DNA from: Congeria kusceri
Lineage: Eukaryota; Mollusca; Bivalvia; Myida; Dreissenidae
Reading direction: 5' to 3'
Assembly (NCBI GenBank): GCA_027627225.1
Contig: CM051030.1
Span: 8,812,001-8,876,000 of the forward strand
DNA: 64,000 nt
The translations under genes and the position numbers were made by a program. The notes under the pieces are model-generated. The model ran no database searches. It was given only the letters and a program-made list of their open reading frames with translations, and was not told where the DNA came from. Below, in pieces: positions 1 to 11,598 of the stretch (the stretch's first letter is position 1; each line of letters starts with the position of its first letter).

Positions 1-850
1 ACATATTAAAGTGTGTTGCCACAATGATTTGTAGTTATTGTTACATGCAATAAGTTTCATACGAAGACAAATCAATTTTCGGATAAATAAATCAAATTAC
101 TGTTCTCACCCATCTCATGCACTGCAACAGTCAGGCATGTCAACAGAAGAATCAAGTAAAATCAGGTCTGTCTCTCAGATGAAACTGCAGATTTCCTTGC
201 CAGAGTCAATAACCTATGTTTCTCTGTTCTCATTCTGTTCAAGAATTGTCTTGAGTGTGTCCTATATGTAGAGACATGCCAAACAATTTCCACACATCAA
301 TCACTATTTTCTATTTAAATGTCATGTCCTTGAAGTATCCCGCTGATGTTCATGACATACTACATTGTAAATATGTTGTCTCCAATCAAAATCATTGAAT
401 TAAAATCAGCAATTTTCACTGACCTAAAAACTTGTTTCTCCAGACTGCTCAAACTTGTCAAAAACAGAGTTTTTTGCACAATAAAACTTTATCATTTTCA
501 AACTTACACAAATGCCAAAAATACATATTTACCATTCACAAAAGCATAACTCACAACTTTCAATGCCAAAAAATGTTTTCCACAACATAATAGAATGACG
601 GGAGTTAAAACACATTTATATCTGTACTTGTTATACTGGCACCATTTTCTTTTTTTATGAGCAATCCTCACCTACAATGTTCATCAATCAGATTGCATAA
701 CTGATCATTCCAAGCATTTCTGTGCATTTATCGTTCACAAATGCCACTCACAAAAGCACTGCTTATCACAACTTCGGTTTAAGTGTTTCTGTCTTTCTGG
801 TGTTTTTTGTCTTTTCTGCTTCTTGTGTTCAAGTGTCAACGTACACATTC
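1..850. other. AT-rich sequence, nothing recognised
   Basis: No exon with convincing splice signals, no repeat and no RNA gene is visible here. The short open frames are of random size for AT-rich DNA. Confidence 0.5.
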
Positions 851-2246
851 ACAAGAGCAGTTTATTCAACACCTTCGGACAAGAGCGCTTTATTCAGCAC
901 CTTCGGACAAGAGCAGTTTTAACTCAGCACCTTGCAGACAAGAGCGATTCATTCAGCACCTTCAGACAACAACAATTTACTCTGCACCTTTCGGACAAGA
1001 GCGATTTATTCAGCACATTTCGGACAAGAGCAGTTTTCTCAACACCTTTCGCACAAGAGTGATTTATTCAGCACCTTCTGACAAGAGCAGTTAACTCGGC
1101 ACCCTTTGGACAAGAGCAGTTTACTCAGCACCCTTTGGACAAGGGCGATTTATTTAGCACCTTCTGACAAGAAAAGTTTACTCAGCACCTTCTGACAAGA
1201 GCAGTTTAGTCAGCACCTTTCAGACAAGAGCAGTTTTCTCAGCACCTAAAGAAGAAGGGCAGTTTACTCAGCACCTTTCGGACAAGAGCAGTTTACTCAG
1301 CACCTTATGACAAGAGCAGTTAACTCAGCACCTTAAGGACAAGAGCAGTTTACCCAGCACCTTAATGAGAAGAGCAGTTTACTCAGTACCTTTCAGACTA
1401 GAGCAGTTAACTTAGCACAAGGCAGAAAAGAGCAGTTTACTCAGCACCTTTCGGACAAGAACAATTTACTCAGCACCTTTCAGACAAGAGCAGTTTACTT
1501 AGCACCTTCTAACAAGAGCAGTTTACTCAGCACCTTTCAGACAAGAGCAGTTTACACAGCACCTTTCAGACAAGAGCAGTTTACTCAGCACCATATAACA
1601 TGAGCAGTTTACTCAGCACCTTTCAGACAAGAGCAGTTTACTCAGCACCTTCCAACAAGAGCAGTTTACCCATCACCTGTCAGACAAAAGCAGTTTACTC
1701 AGCAACTTTCAGACAAGAGAAGTTTACTGAGCACCTTCTGACAAGTGCTCACTCAGCACCTTTCAGACAAGAGCAGTTTACTCAGCACCTTTCAGACAAG
1801 AGCAGTTTACTCAGCACCTGCTAACAAGAGCAGTTTACTCAGCACCTTCTGACAAGAGCAGTTTAATCATAACCTTCTGACAAGAGCAGTTTACTCAGCA
1901 CCTTTCTCAGACAAGAGCAGTTTACTCAGCACCTTTCAGACAAGAGCAGTTTACTTAGCAACTTCTGACAACAGCTTACTCAGCACCTTTCATACAAGAG
2001 CAGCTTACTCAGCACCTTTCAGACAAGAGCGAGCAGTTTACTCTGCACCTTTCAGACAAGAGCAGTTTACTCAGCACCTTCTGACAAGTGCTCACTCAGC
2101 ACCTTTCAGACAAGAGCAGTTTACTCAGCACCTTTCAGACAAGAGCAGTTTACTCAGCACCTGCTAACAAGAGCAGTTTACTCAGCACCTTCTGACAAGA
2201 GTAGTTTACTCAGCACCGTTCAGACAAGAGCAGTTTACTCAGCACC
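851..2246. repeat. 28-29 bp minisatellite, about 49 units
   Basis: The unit is 'acaagagcagtttactcag' followed by 'cacctttcag', with variants ending in 'ccttctg', 'cctgctaa' and 'ccttcgg'. Units are most divergent at the left end and most uniform from about 1480 on. A higher-order block that includes the short unit with 'gacaagtgctcactcag' occurs at about 1731-1860 and again at about 2076-2205. That indicates array growth by duplication of several units at a time. Reading frames through the array are artefacts of the repeat. Confidence 0.95.
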
Positions 2247-2400
2247 CATATGCAATCCCAAGCGAGGTCTCGCTATAAGGTATCTATGTATGAAGTTTCA
2301 ATACAATAGCACAATCCGTTAAAGAGTTTGAGAGCGGAAACGAAAAGCTGATGCCGCCACTACGCCCACCCACCCGAAATGACATACCACCCAACTACAT
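2247..2400 (+). repeat. Fragment of the 'aagcgaggtctcg' bivalve repeat
   Basis: The segment begins 'catatgcaatcccaagcgag' and continues through 'gtatctatgtatgaagtttc' to a 'cgcccacccaccc' stretch. It is a diverged single unit of the family amplified at 21.4-22.4 kb. It abuts the minisatellite with no spacer. Confidence 0.85.
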
Positions 2401-2682
2401 ACCCCAATCAAACAATTAAAATACCAATATCAGACCTGACTTTACCACACTGACCAAATGCACCAAATGATCTTACCATTTGTACAACTAATAAGAGAGC
2501 CCCTACAAATGCCTCGAACCAGAGGCCTGTTTATTATACGAGGAATCCCATGTAATACGGGCAAGCTGTGAAAAAATATCGGTTAAAATGCCCACACCAA
2601 ATTTACTATAAAACTGTGATATATAGCGTGTAGAGAACCGTACACCAATATTGCTCAAGACCCTGTACATATTCAATGACAA

Positions 2683-3688
2683 CAGTCTTCACGAATACAT
2701 TTTGAAATCAGTGGACTGTTGGTCCACTTAGCCACCTCAAACGACTGGACCAGACTATCATTAGTTTGTAGGTTTTCTTTGCTCTTTCGTATTCAATTTG
2801 TTACAGAAATAATTATTAATTCAGACTCTGCGAAACCTGTCAGACAAATCTGACAAAAAAATGCAATGTCTGACAGTCATTTGGGGGCCATCAGACAAAA
2901 TGCCTGACAAGAAATTTGAAAATTTTACAGGTAGCGAGCATGTGTGTTTGACAGATTAACCAAATGTCTGACAAGATTCGAACCTGATAAGACAATGCGT
3001 CTGATAGGCCCTTCAGAGGTTTCGGGGGGTCTGAATGATAAACAATCAAGTTTAGGTTAGGTTAATTATAAACAATCAAGTTTAGACTGTCAGTAGGTGA
3101 AAAAAGATTTGTTTTTTTTTAAACTATGATTTTCTTAATGACCAAAGGACCTTAAACTGATGGATCATCGGTCCAGTTATCATACAACTGATGGATCATC
3201 GGTCCAGTTATCATACAACTGATGGATCATCGGTCCAGTTATCATACAACTGATGGACGATCGGTCCAGTTATCATACAACTGATGGATCATCAGTCCAG
3301 TTATCATACAACTGATGGATCATCGGTCCTGTTATCATACAACTGATGGATCATCGGTCCAGTTATCATACAACTGATGGATCATCGGTCCAGTTATCAT
3401 ACAACTGATGGATCATCGGTCCAGTTATCATACAACTGATGGATCATCGGTCCAGTTATCATACAACTGATGGACCATTGGTCCAGTTATCATACAACTG
3501 ATGGATCATCGGTCCAGTTATCATACAACTGATGGATCATCGGTCCAGTTATCTTACAACTGATGGATCATCGGTCCAGTTATCTTACAACTGATTGGTC
3601 ATCGGTCCAGTTATCATACACATTTTGCTGGACCGAGCACAAATTTGGTGGACTCGGTCCGTAGTCCACTGGTTTATCGTGAAGACTG
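2683..3688. mobile_element. Non-autonomous TIR element, 6-bp TSD tgacaa
   Basis: The ends are perfect 12-bp inverted repeats, 'cagtcttcacga' on the left and 'tcgtgaagactg' on the right. They are flanked by the direct repeat 'tgacaa' at 2677-2682 and 3689-3694. A second inverted motif, 'cagtggact', lies just inside each end. The interior holds repeated 'ctgacaa' motifs and a 31-bp array of 'gatcatcggtccag'-type units that resemble the subterminal 'gttggtccac' motifs. It has no coding capacity. The CAG...CTG ends fit a hAT-like origin, but the superfamily assignment is inference. Confidence 0.85.
3154..3620. repeat. 31-bp tandem array, about 15 units
   Basis: The unit is 'aactgatggatcatcgg' plus 'tccagttatcatac'. 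Units are nearly identical, with scattered single-base variants such as 'ttggtc', 'gaccat' and 'tcttac'. The array lies wholly inside the 2683-3688 element and is probably part of its mobile unit. Confidence 0.97.
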
Positions 3689-3694
3689 TGACAA

Positions 3695-5414
3695 ATGAAG
3701 AGACAATGTTTATTAACCTTACTTACAAGCATTAAAATGCTAAATTTTCGCTCTGGATTTAGCATAATTATGTAATATGTAAAAGAACTGGTAGTGATAT
3801 CCAGCGGCTCATAATCTTGTTCAATCCTAGATCTTGCCTAGATCTTTCGGCCCTACACTGTATATTATAAGCTGTGTCATTACGACAACAGAATTTTGTT
3901 AAGACTGAATGTAACTGCCTGTGACCAGCTTCTTCAAACAAAATAATAATGAATTCTAAAAAGCAATAACGAGTGGAATTGTCAGGAAAATTTAATTCAC
4001 AAAAATACTTAAATGTTGACAGAATGTTTTATAGCAGAAAAACAATGATTGGCCTTGGAATAAAGACTAATTGTAACTGAACTAAGAGTGCAGTAAAATG
4101 TTTGTGGTAAAATAAGTTCTCAGAAGAAATGACTAGAAACAAAATCTAAACTGTCAATAAACAATGTCACATGATAGTTTCCCAGTAAATATTTGTTAGT
4201 GTTAACACTGCTGTCAAAGAAGCATTATTTCAATGGCAACTTTATCCATTAAAGAGTTGATAATTATAACTTCACCAAAATGCAAATACATATTAAAATT
4301 TAACAATTTCCGTTTGTCTTCAATACTTTATTGACAATGCCCAATTTTGCATCTGAATGGCTAAATATGGTGAAAATATGTTGATGCTTAAAAATACCAG
4401 TATTATATAAAAGTCCAGATAATTCAATATTTCAAGAAAAATAATGAGTTTGATTGAACGTCACCATTTAAGCAGACAAAACACATCTTGCCCAATTACA
4501 AGCTAACATTATTATAACTAAATGATGAAGGATTACATGTCAACAAGACTATTATTTGTCCATTCACTGGTTGTTTGAAAATTTCTTAAACACACAATAA
4601 CTGATCTGCCATGATGAGTGATTAATAACAGTTCTGTTCTTTTTACACACTTCTAATAAAATTTAAATCACATTGAATAAGGAACCGGTATGAGCACAAA
4701 TTATAGCCCCAATGGATGAATGTTATAGATGGAATTAAAAGTATAACATGATAAATAACTGTCAAAATTTAAAATATGGGCCTGAACTCAAAGATTGTAA
4801 CTTCAGATTCAGTTTCATAAAACATCGAAGGACATCTGCTTTTCAGTATTTAAATTTGGAGCAATATACAAATGCAAGTGAAATCCTCAAATATTTTTCA
4901 GTAATATGAAATATATTTAATTTAGCAGGAATATTATACTATTGCATACAAAAATGTGCTCACATATTATACAGTTTAACAAATAATCAATGACAAAAAA
5001 CACACACACAGACAGTGGAAAGAAGTTATATATGCCCCCCTCCCCACACACTCATATGTATGTGTCTGCTTAAAGCAAATTATAAATGAAATGCATAAGA
5101 ACACAAAACCATCCAAGACAATGACACTGTGGTTACTGGCTCCACATACCTTGTCAGTTTACATGACATGCTGTAAGTTCCAATAGCATTAGATCATCGC
5201 CATGTTTACAATCAAGAATGTGCATGTTTACACTGCTTCAATCCAATCAATGTTTCTTGGGTGATGCTTTCCTTCATTGCAAACTACAATTGTTAAGCAT
5301 TATTCTAATTGGTAGTCAAGGCATATGCCAGAGAATCAGTTGTAGTATGTGCAATAGGATAAAACTGTGCAATCTTTGCAATGTTATACAAATGTTCTGC
5401 ACAATGTGGGACAT
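3695..5414. other. AT-rich sequence, nothing recognised
   Basis: There is a short CA run near 5000 and a C-rich patch near 5033. I see no gene, no TIR pair and no array. Confidence 0.5.
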
Positions 5415-5564
5415 GTTCCACACAATGCTATGGCTGAGTATGCACACATTTGACCTGATGTTTGCCCCTAGTGTTCTCTCCAAGTTCAATGTTCCACACA
5501 ATGCTATGGCTGAGAATGCACACATTTAACCTGATGTTTGCCCCTAGTGTTCTCTACAAGTTAA
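5415..5564. repeat. 76-bp tandem duplication
   Basis: Two copies starting 'gttccacacaatgctatgg' lie head to tail at 5415 and 5491. They differ at only a few positions. Confidence 0.9.
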
Positions 5565-5808
5565 AAACTCACTGAGACTGCTATTTGCCAAATTAGCCAG
5601 TGGCTAAACATTTAGCCATATGGCTAAAGATATTTAAAATGTGGCTGCCAAATTTTTCTATCACAAACAGCTTTAAATGTCTAATCCTCATTCAAAGCTG
5701 CACACTAAATCCCACCATGATGTACACTTAAATGTGACTAGCAGTATTCTTCTTAAAAGTTTTCTTCACTCCAAGCTAAACACTATGGAAGGGTATATCC
5801 ACCACTAT

Positions 5809-5928
5809 ATGCATGTTACTAAATGACAATTGCATGTTGCTAAATGACAATTGCATATTGCTAAATGACAATTACGTGTTGCTAATGACAATTGCACGTT
5901 GCTAAATGACAACTTCCTATTGCATTAT
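5809..5928. repeat. 21-bp array, left arm
   Basis: Five units of 'gcatgttgctaaatgacaat'-type sequence. It is the inverse of the array at 7775-7884. Confidence 0.9.
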
Positions 5929-6594
5929 GATATTCGTAATGGAGCGACATACATATCCGCCAGTTAATGACATTGTTATGTTATTTACATGCATATGCTT
6001 TGTGCTACGTGGTAACTGCATGCTCCTTAATGCCAAATTCTTGCTTCTTGCATGTCATTGACAAGTGCTTTCAGCCTTTTTGTTTGCCTACTGCAGTATT
6101 GAAATGTTTATTCATACTATTCCTTTCTGCATTACTAGGCTCATTTACTTTGTTGTTGCTGATTGTCACAAGCGATTAACTAAGTAGTGGATTTTGTTAA
6201 GCATGTTAATGCATTATAACAGGACAGGGAACCAATAAGAATTTGACTTTCTAGCGCAAATTACTATATACGGGAGACAATTCTTGACAGCAAATTCAGA
6301 TGTTCGATCGTTTCCGGAGATGATATTGTAGACTGCTTTTGTCATAATAACACTGTTGGAGTCCAATCTAGTTCTGTTGAACGTGCATTTCGCGTAAAAT
6401 GTAATCGTTTAGAATATTTTTTTCAACAAAGAATTTTAATTACAGGACAAACATGAAATAATAAACAAAATACGACATAGAAACGAAAAATAGCGATTTA
6501 ATGTTGTTGTGGATTTCTATTATCAATTTCATAAAATATTCGTGAGTAACCCAAGCAGTAGATATGCATATATATGTATACACATGCATTGACA

Positions 6595-6690
6595 GACGGG
6601 CGGACGGACACTCGGACACATGTGTTGATGTGTATGTGTGTGTATGTGTGTGTACGAGCGTGCGCGCGCGTGCGTGCGTGTGTGTGTTGA
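6595..6690. repeat. GT/GC-rich microsatellite
   Basis: Alternating purine-pyrimidine sequence of tgtgtgtatgtg, then cgtgcgcgcgcg, then tgtgtgtg. An open frame on the minus strand here (His-Thr and Arg-Ala repeats) is an artefact of the repeat. Confidence 0.9.
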
Positions 6691-6962
6691 ATGTGCGTAT
6701 TTCGTAGTTTATGAGGTCCCTCCGCGCCACTGCATTTCGTGGGGACCCGGGGTGTGTACCAGCACCCCTGCCTAATTTACTTTTAAACTCATCACAAGTT
6801 GGGACGAATTTTGAATCATAAATCTGTTTCTGTTGTATTTTTTTGTTATTCTGGTGTGGTGTTGTGCTGTTTGGGGGGAGGGGGCGGTCAGTACACAGTG
6901 CAGGGTGCAGTGCAAGAGGAAACTCCAGCTATCCGGTATGTTGACCACCAATCATACCCACA

Positions 6963-7035
6963 TGCGCCGAGTAGGGAATGAACCCGGACCGCCTACATGA
7001 AAAGCCAGTCTACCAACCACTGAGCTAACCGGGCA
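6963..7035 (-). repeat. tRNA-derived SINE head or tRNA pseudogene
   Basis: Read on the minus strand it begins 'gcccggttagctcagtgg' (A-box) and continues to 'ggtccgggttcattccc' (B-box). The anticodon region reads 'ggcttttcatg'. The acceptor and T stems pair only in part, so it is not a functional tRNA. It is best read as the pol III promoter of a tRNA-derived SINE or a decayed tRNA. Confidence 0.7.
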
Positions 7036-7774
7036 GTGTTTCAAGCTATTCAGAAGTTGTAGGACGGATACGTTGTATGTCTGAAAGTCATCCGTACAGA
7101 CAGACGGTTGGGCAGGCAGTTAATGCGCAAACCGTCAGGACTGATACACTAAACACAAAACTATTTTTTCAATTAATTCCTTAAAAACGGTTTAAGGAAA
7201 AAGATACGACATGCTTTGTGACAGACAGGCACCCGGACGTACGGACGAAAGTACTGACAGACAAAGGTATTAGCTCAACATCGCCATGCTTGTGCTCACT
7301 AAGACTAGCTTTCCTCGGCCATTTACTGATTCGCAGAGGCGGTACGAACAACGGGACCTTTTTTCGACCAAAATAGCCAGGAGCTTAACTAGTCAAAAGT
7401 AGCTTGGAGTTAGATATCTCCCAGCGATTTTACGGACACGGCCGGAATTTCTGGTTCCCGGTTACATATGAATGGCATATTACAAATTGTCAAGTCGCAT
7501 TTGAGTAACTTCTTGTTGCTAAGTGCTTGCTGCTTTCGCCTTGCTAAACTTTCAATCGTTTAATGCCTAAACTATCATTACTAGGTTTAATCAAATTCAC
7601 ATAGTAAAATGTACAAAGCAATATGAACTTGTTCGCAAAAACACTTAACGATGACACAGAGAGGATGCATTTGTCATTTACACGCAAGAATATGTGATTT
7701 AATTTAATTAACCTATCGAAAGAAGCACTAGGTCGCATGGAAGTTGCAGTTAATTAGTAACGAATGACACAGTG

Positions 7775-7884
7775 GAATAAGCAATTATCATTTAGCAACA
7801 TGTAATTGTCATTAGAACATGGAATTGTAATTTATCAGCATGCAATTGTAATTTAGCAACATTTAATTGTCATTTAGAAGCATG
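7775..7884. repeat. 21-bp array, right arm (inverted)
   Basis: Units such as 'caattgtcatttagcaac' are the reverse complement of the 5809-5928 array, with more divergence. Confidence 0.85.
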
Positions 7885-7912
7885 AATGTACTGGCGGATA
7901 TACCCTTCCATA

Positions 7913-9044
7913 AAACACTTTGTCCCCAAACAGTTCCCCACAATGTTTAATGCAATGTATTCGCGAGGCTACATAAAATGTTGCTTCCATTGCGTTTATT
8001 TCTATATATTTCAAACTTCAAACTACTCACCAAATGTTAAATATAATGTTCAACACCATGATCACAAATTGATCTAACAATGTTCTTAAATAATTGATCC
8101 ACAAAATGTTCCTTCAATGTTCACAACATTATGTTCAACCTTAAGTTCCAGTCTGCAATGCTGCAGAAAATGTTCTCCCACAAACAAAAATCAACACGCA
8201 CATTTCCCTGTAACAAACTGCACACTAGTACTACTAACACAAAAACTGAATTTCCCTGCAATGTAAACAAACACCATTCGCTACGTAATTTCCAATAAAA
8301 AACTTTATATTGATAAAAAAATTTGCAAACACGACTTGGCTTACGTGTTCAAATACAGACTAGTTGGTCAATAAAGGCTTTTTGTTGTGCTTGGAACTAA
8401 TATTTATCAAACGTAGAGCTCTATTCAGTACCGTACAAACTCTTTGGGACGCAACATCAATGAAAGCAAAAAAGGACGTCAATACTATCAGCATCACACA
8501 ATCAATGCTTAAATGGAAAAATTAAACAGCTGATGATCGCTCAGTTAACATGTTATTATCTCTGTCGGATGGTTGATGTAATCCTGACTTCAGTCGTCAG
8601 ATTGTGTCGTTACATAAAGCAAGTTACAAGATTTAATACCATGATACGACAACAAAATATGTTCTTATACGTTTACAAAGCTGGTTTCTGATTTGACCAT
8701 TCACCAGAATCTGTTGTTACAATGTACATAAAGCAAATTTAAGACTTTATACTTCAACAAAATGTGTTGTTATGCATAGCTGGTTTCTGAATTGAATATT
8801 AACCATAGTCTGCTGTTACATTTATTAAGTTTAAGGTTCTGTTATTAAACATTTCACACCAGAATTAGTTTCTTACAAATGGTAAGTTTCAGATTTTATA
8901 ATAGAGAACAAGCTGTTGTTATATATAGTGTCTGATTTTATCCTTCATCAGGTTTTGCATCTGTCTTGAATCCTGGCAAGAAATGCCATTTTCACACCCA
9001 CTTAAAAGAAAACACCATCAGTTTTATTTAATGAATGTTATAAA
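7913..9044. other. AT-rich sequence, nothing recognised
   Basis: Loose repetition of 'aatgttc' and 'ttctgatt' motifs is visible, but no ordered array, TIR pair or exon. Confidence 0.45.
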
Positions 9045-10048
9045 CAGGGATCATATTTTTCTAGAAAGTCAATCGGTCCTGAGGTCTGCCGATCACACTC
9101 ATGTTGTATCCGAATTGTGTGTATCCAAAAATGGTGTATGGCTGAACATGCGTATTTTAAAAAGTATAACTATTATCTTGCAAGTTTTCACACCTCAGAC
9201 TTCAATAAAATTTCATTTCTATGTCTTTTGTGAGTTTTAACTTCACAAAAATTTAAAGATAATGCAATTCAAAAAGTACAATTACGCCCATTCTGTATCC
9301 GAATTATGTGCATCCAAAAAATAAGGCATGTGAAATTGTGTATTTTAATTATAATTATAAACTATAAAGTTTCCATACCTTAATCTTCAATAAACTTTTT
9401 ATTTCTATGTCTGTTGTAGGAGTTTTGCTGAACTGAACTTAAAATATAATATAGTTACTTTGTACTTTAAAATTAACTACGTGACATCATAAACATCAAT
9501 TAAGCCAACTAACAAATAAACTTTAATTGTAGTGAACTATGTTTTTACTATGATGTTTAGTTAGATTTCATATTACTATGAATATTTTATATAATTATGA
9601 ATACAGCACAGTACATAAAAATTATTATGCAGCAAATGCACATTTTCCACTAGGATTACATGCGGCTGCTATTATCAGTCTCTATAGTTACCGGACACGA
9701 TTTTATCGTGGAGAAGTACACTCTGAGATTGACATCAGAGACCGATCGGTGTCAGTAATATAACACAGTCAACAAGCTACAGCAAAAGCAGTCCAATTAT
9801 TGATCGATAGTGACACGACTGGGGTCATTTTCGCATCATTGATCGCTTGGCGTTCGCACCTACAGTGCATAACAGCATTGGGGCCATAAAATGCGTGTAC
9901 TGTATTGAAATCCAGGGATTATCATGATTTTTATAGTGACTGAATAATTTTAAGAGAACTGTTCAGACCGATTGCTTGTCATTTCCATCGGTCCTTTACA
10001 AACCCAATAGGTCTCAGACCGGCAAAACCGAAAATAATATGATCCCTG
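9045..10048. mobile_element. hAT-type non-autonomous element, 8-bp TSD gttataaa
   Basis: The left end is 'cagggatcatatttttc' and the right end is '...aataatatgatccctg'. The 8-bp direct repeat 'gttataaa' lies at 9037-9044 and 10049-10056 without mismatch. CAGGG ends plus an 8-bp TSD are the classical hAT signature. Subterminal 'atcggtcct' and 'ggtctgccg' motifs are inverted at the other end as 'ccgatgg' and 'cagaccgg'. The interior has a partial duplication of about 187 bp ('tgtatccgaattgtgtg' near 9107 and 'tgtatccgaattatgtg' near 9294). It has no coding capacity. Confidence 0.92.
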
Positions 10049-10405
10049 GTTATAAACCATAAGCAATATATTAGTTTTCATCCCTTACACACCCTTTCCA
10101 TGCCCGCTTATTCCAACAACATCCTGGGAAAATATCAATCTTTTATATTCCAACGTAACATTATTTAATACCCATCCCCCACAATTTAAATGAATAAAAA
10201 CACACACACAATCAAATCCGACAGAAGTGTATTCCACTGAACCCTCAATTTCAACAAGAAAACCTTGCAGTAATATAATTCACTAACCCCCACAGTTTGA
10301 ACAAGAAAAAAAACGATACAGGGAAAAAGAGAGCACCACAACATCACAACCATTCTCTCAAAAACAGGAATCGGACACAGTCTGCCTACAGAGTCTATGG
10401 CATCA

Positions 10406-10685
10406 TCAATTTACTACGGCCTTGTTGGTAAGAAACGTATGACACTGAATGGAGCAAGAATGTCTCTTAGAGCAATAACATTCTCCCCATTCATGCACTG
10501 CACAATAAGTATCCCAATCAATGAATGACAACACTGGCGTTCTGCGCTGTCGGTTACCGTGGCAACCATGATCATGATATGATTCGATCGGTTGCCAGCA
10601 CTTTAAATGATTCCTCCCGTAAATGGTGTCAGTATTGATTTCACATTTGGGCAATAACAGACGAGCCAGTGTCTCTAAACTACGT
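10406..10685 (-). CDS. Possible terminal exon, Cys-rich, weakly PLA2-like
   Basis: The minus-strand frame is open for more than 90 codons after a good acceptor ('tttatctctttctaag', ending at 10686) and stops at 10406-10408. It encodes a Cys/His-rich segment containing 'HDHGCHGN' and then 'DTYCAVHEWGECYC'. The order G-C-H-G-N, about nine residues, F, then D-x-x-C-x-x-H-(D/E)-...-C recalls the calcium loop and catalytic His region of group III secreted phospholipase A2. The acidic residue after His is Glu, not the usual Asp, and several cysteines differ. I see no upstream exon or signal peptide in the window. It may be a diverged or inactive PLA2-like exon, an unrelated Cys-rich secreted protein, or a chance frame. 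Confidence 0.3.
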
Positions 10686-10859
10686 CTTAGAAAGAGATAA
10701 ATAAATTTGCAGGTGGCAGAGATTTCTAGAGACTTCTTCAACATACAGAATAACAGAAGCCTATTATCTTTACAATAATTTAGCAGAATGGGATTTCAGT
10801 TGTACACAACAAATTGTTACTGGTTAAGCTGCTGCTAGAATGTCAAATTTTCAGGCAGT

Positions 10860-11395
10860 CAGTGCTAAAATATTTAATACTGGCTTAGTTAGCAATAAAC
10901 TTGTCTATAGACTATGGTTACTGGCGAAGTCAGTGATATTTTCAGTGATAAAATTGTCAATGGTTATTGGCTAAGTCAGTGATAAAATGTCAATGGATAC
11001 CGGCCAAGACAGTGATAAATTTGCCAACTGATACTGGCTAAGTCAGTGATAAATTTGTCAATGGTTACTAAAATTGTCAATAGTTACTGGCTAAGTCAGA
11101 TAAAATTGTCGATGGTTACTGGCCAGGTCAGTGATAAATTTGTCAATTGTTGCTGGCTTTGTCAGTGATAAAGTAGTCAATGGTTACTGGCCAGGTCAGT
11201 GATAAATTGTCAATAGTTACTGGCTAAGTCAGTGATAAAATTGTCAATGGATACTGGCTAAGTCAGTGATGAAACTGCCAATGGTTACTGGCTAAGTCAG
11301 TGATAAAATGTCAATATAACCGACCAAGTCTGTGTAAAAGTGTTAAAATGTCAATAGTTACTGGCCAAGTCTTAGCTAAAATGTCAATGGTCAAC
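10860..11395. repeat. 34-bp tandem array, degenerate
   Basis: The unit is about 'tggttactggctaagtcag' plus 'tgataaaattgtcaa'. Some 14 or 15 copies occur with frequent indels and substitutions ('ggccaagtc', 'ggccaggtc'). Confidence 0.92.
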
Positions 11396-11598
11396 ACAGA
11401 AGAGAGCATATTATAATTTTAATCAGATAGTTATGAAACATTCAGTTTATATCTCTGTGAATGCCGTGTTGTGTATATACTACTCAGACTGCTAATCATT
11501 GTGTCGAACAACTTATTTAGTATGCCCAATAGTTTTCCCATAGTATGCAAATACTTTTTCCATGAATGTTTTTAAGTGTATTAAAAAAGCATATTTAT

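Larger units (their letters stand above)
5786..7910. mobile_element. TIR element with repeat-array ends, about 2.1 kb
   Basis: The left end is 'tggaagggtatatccacc' and the right end is its inverse, '...ggatatacccttcca'. Just inside, the left end has a 21-bp array and the right end has the same array inverted. Both sides are flanked by TA; a direct repeat 'aaacact' also flanks it (5778-5784 and 7913-7919). The TSD is therefore either 2 bp or 7 bp, and I cannot decide which. The interior contains a TG-rich microsatellite and a tRNA-like sequence. No transposase is visible. Confidence 0.75.

Noticed and set aside
783..1824. Frames with Thr/Gln/Phe-rich repeats
   Set aside because: They are by-products of the 28-29 bp array and are broken at every 28-bp variant unit.
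3154..3620. CRISPR-like array (31-bp repeats)
   Set aside because: The units are contiguous with no spacers, and the context is a eukaryotic TIR element.
6440..6730. Minus-strand frame of 96 codons with His-Thr repeats
   Set aside because: It is produced by the GT/GC microsatellite.
6963..7035. Functional tRNA gene
   Set aside because: The A- and B-boxes are good, but the acceptor and T stems mispair at several places.
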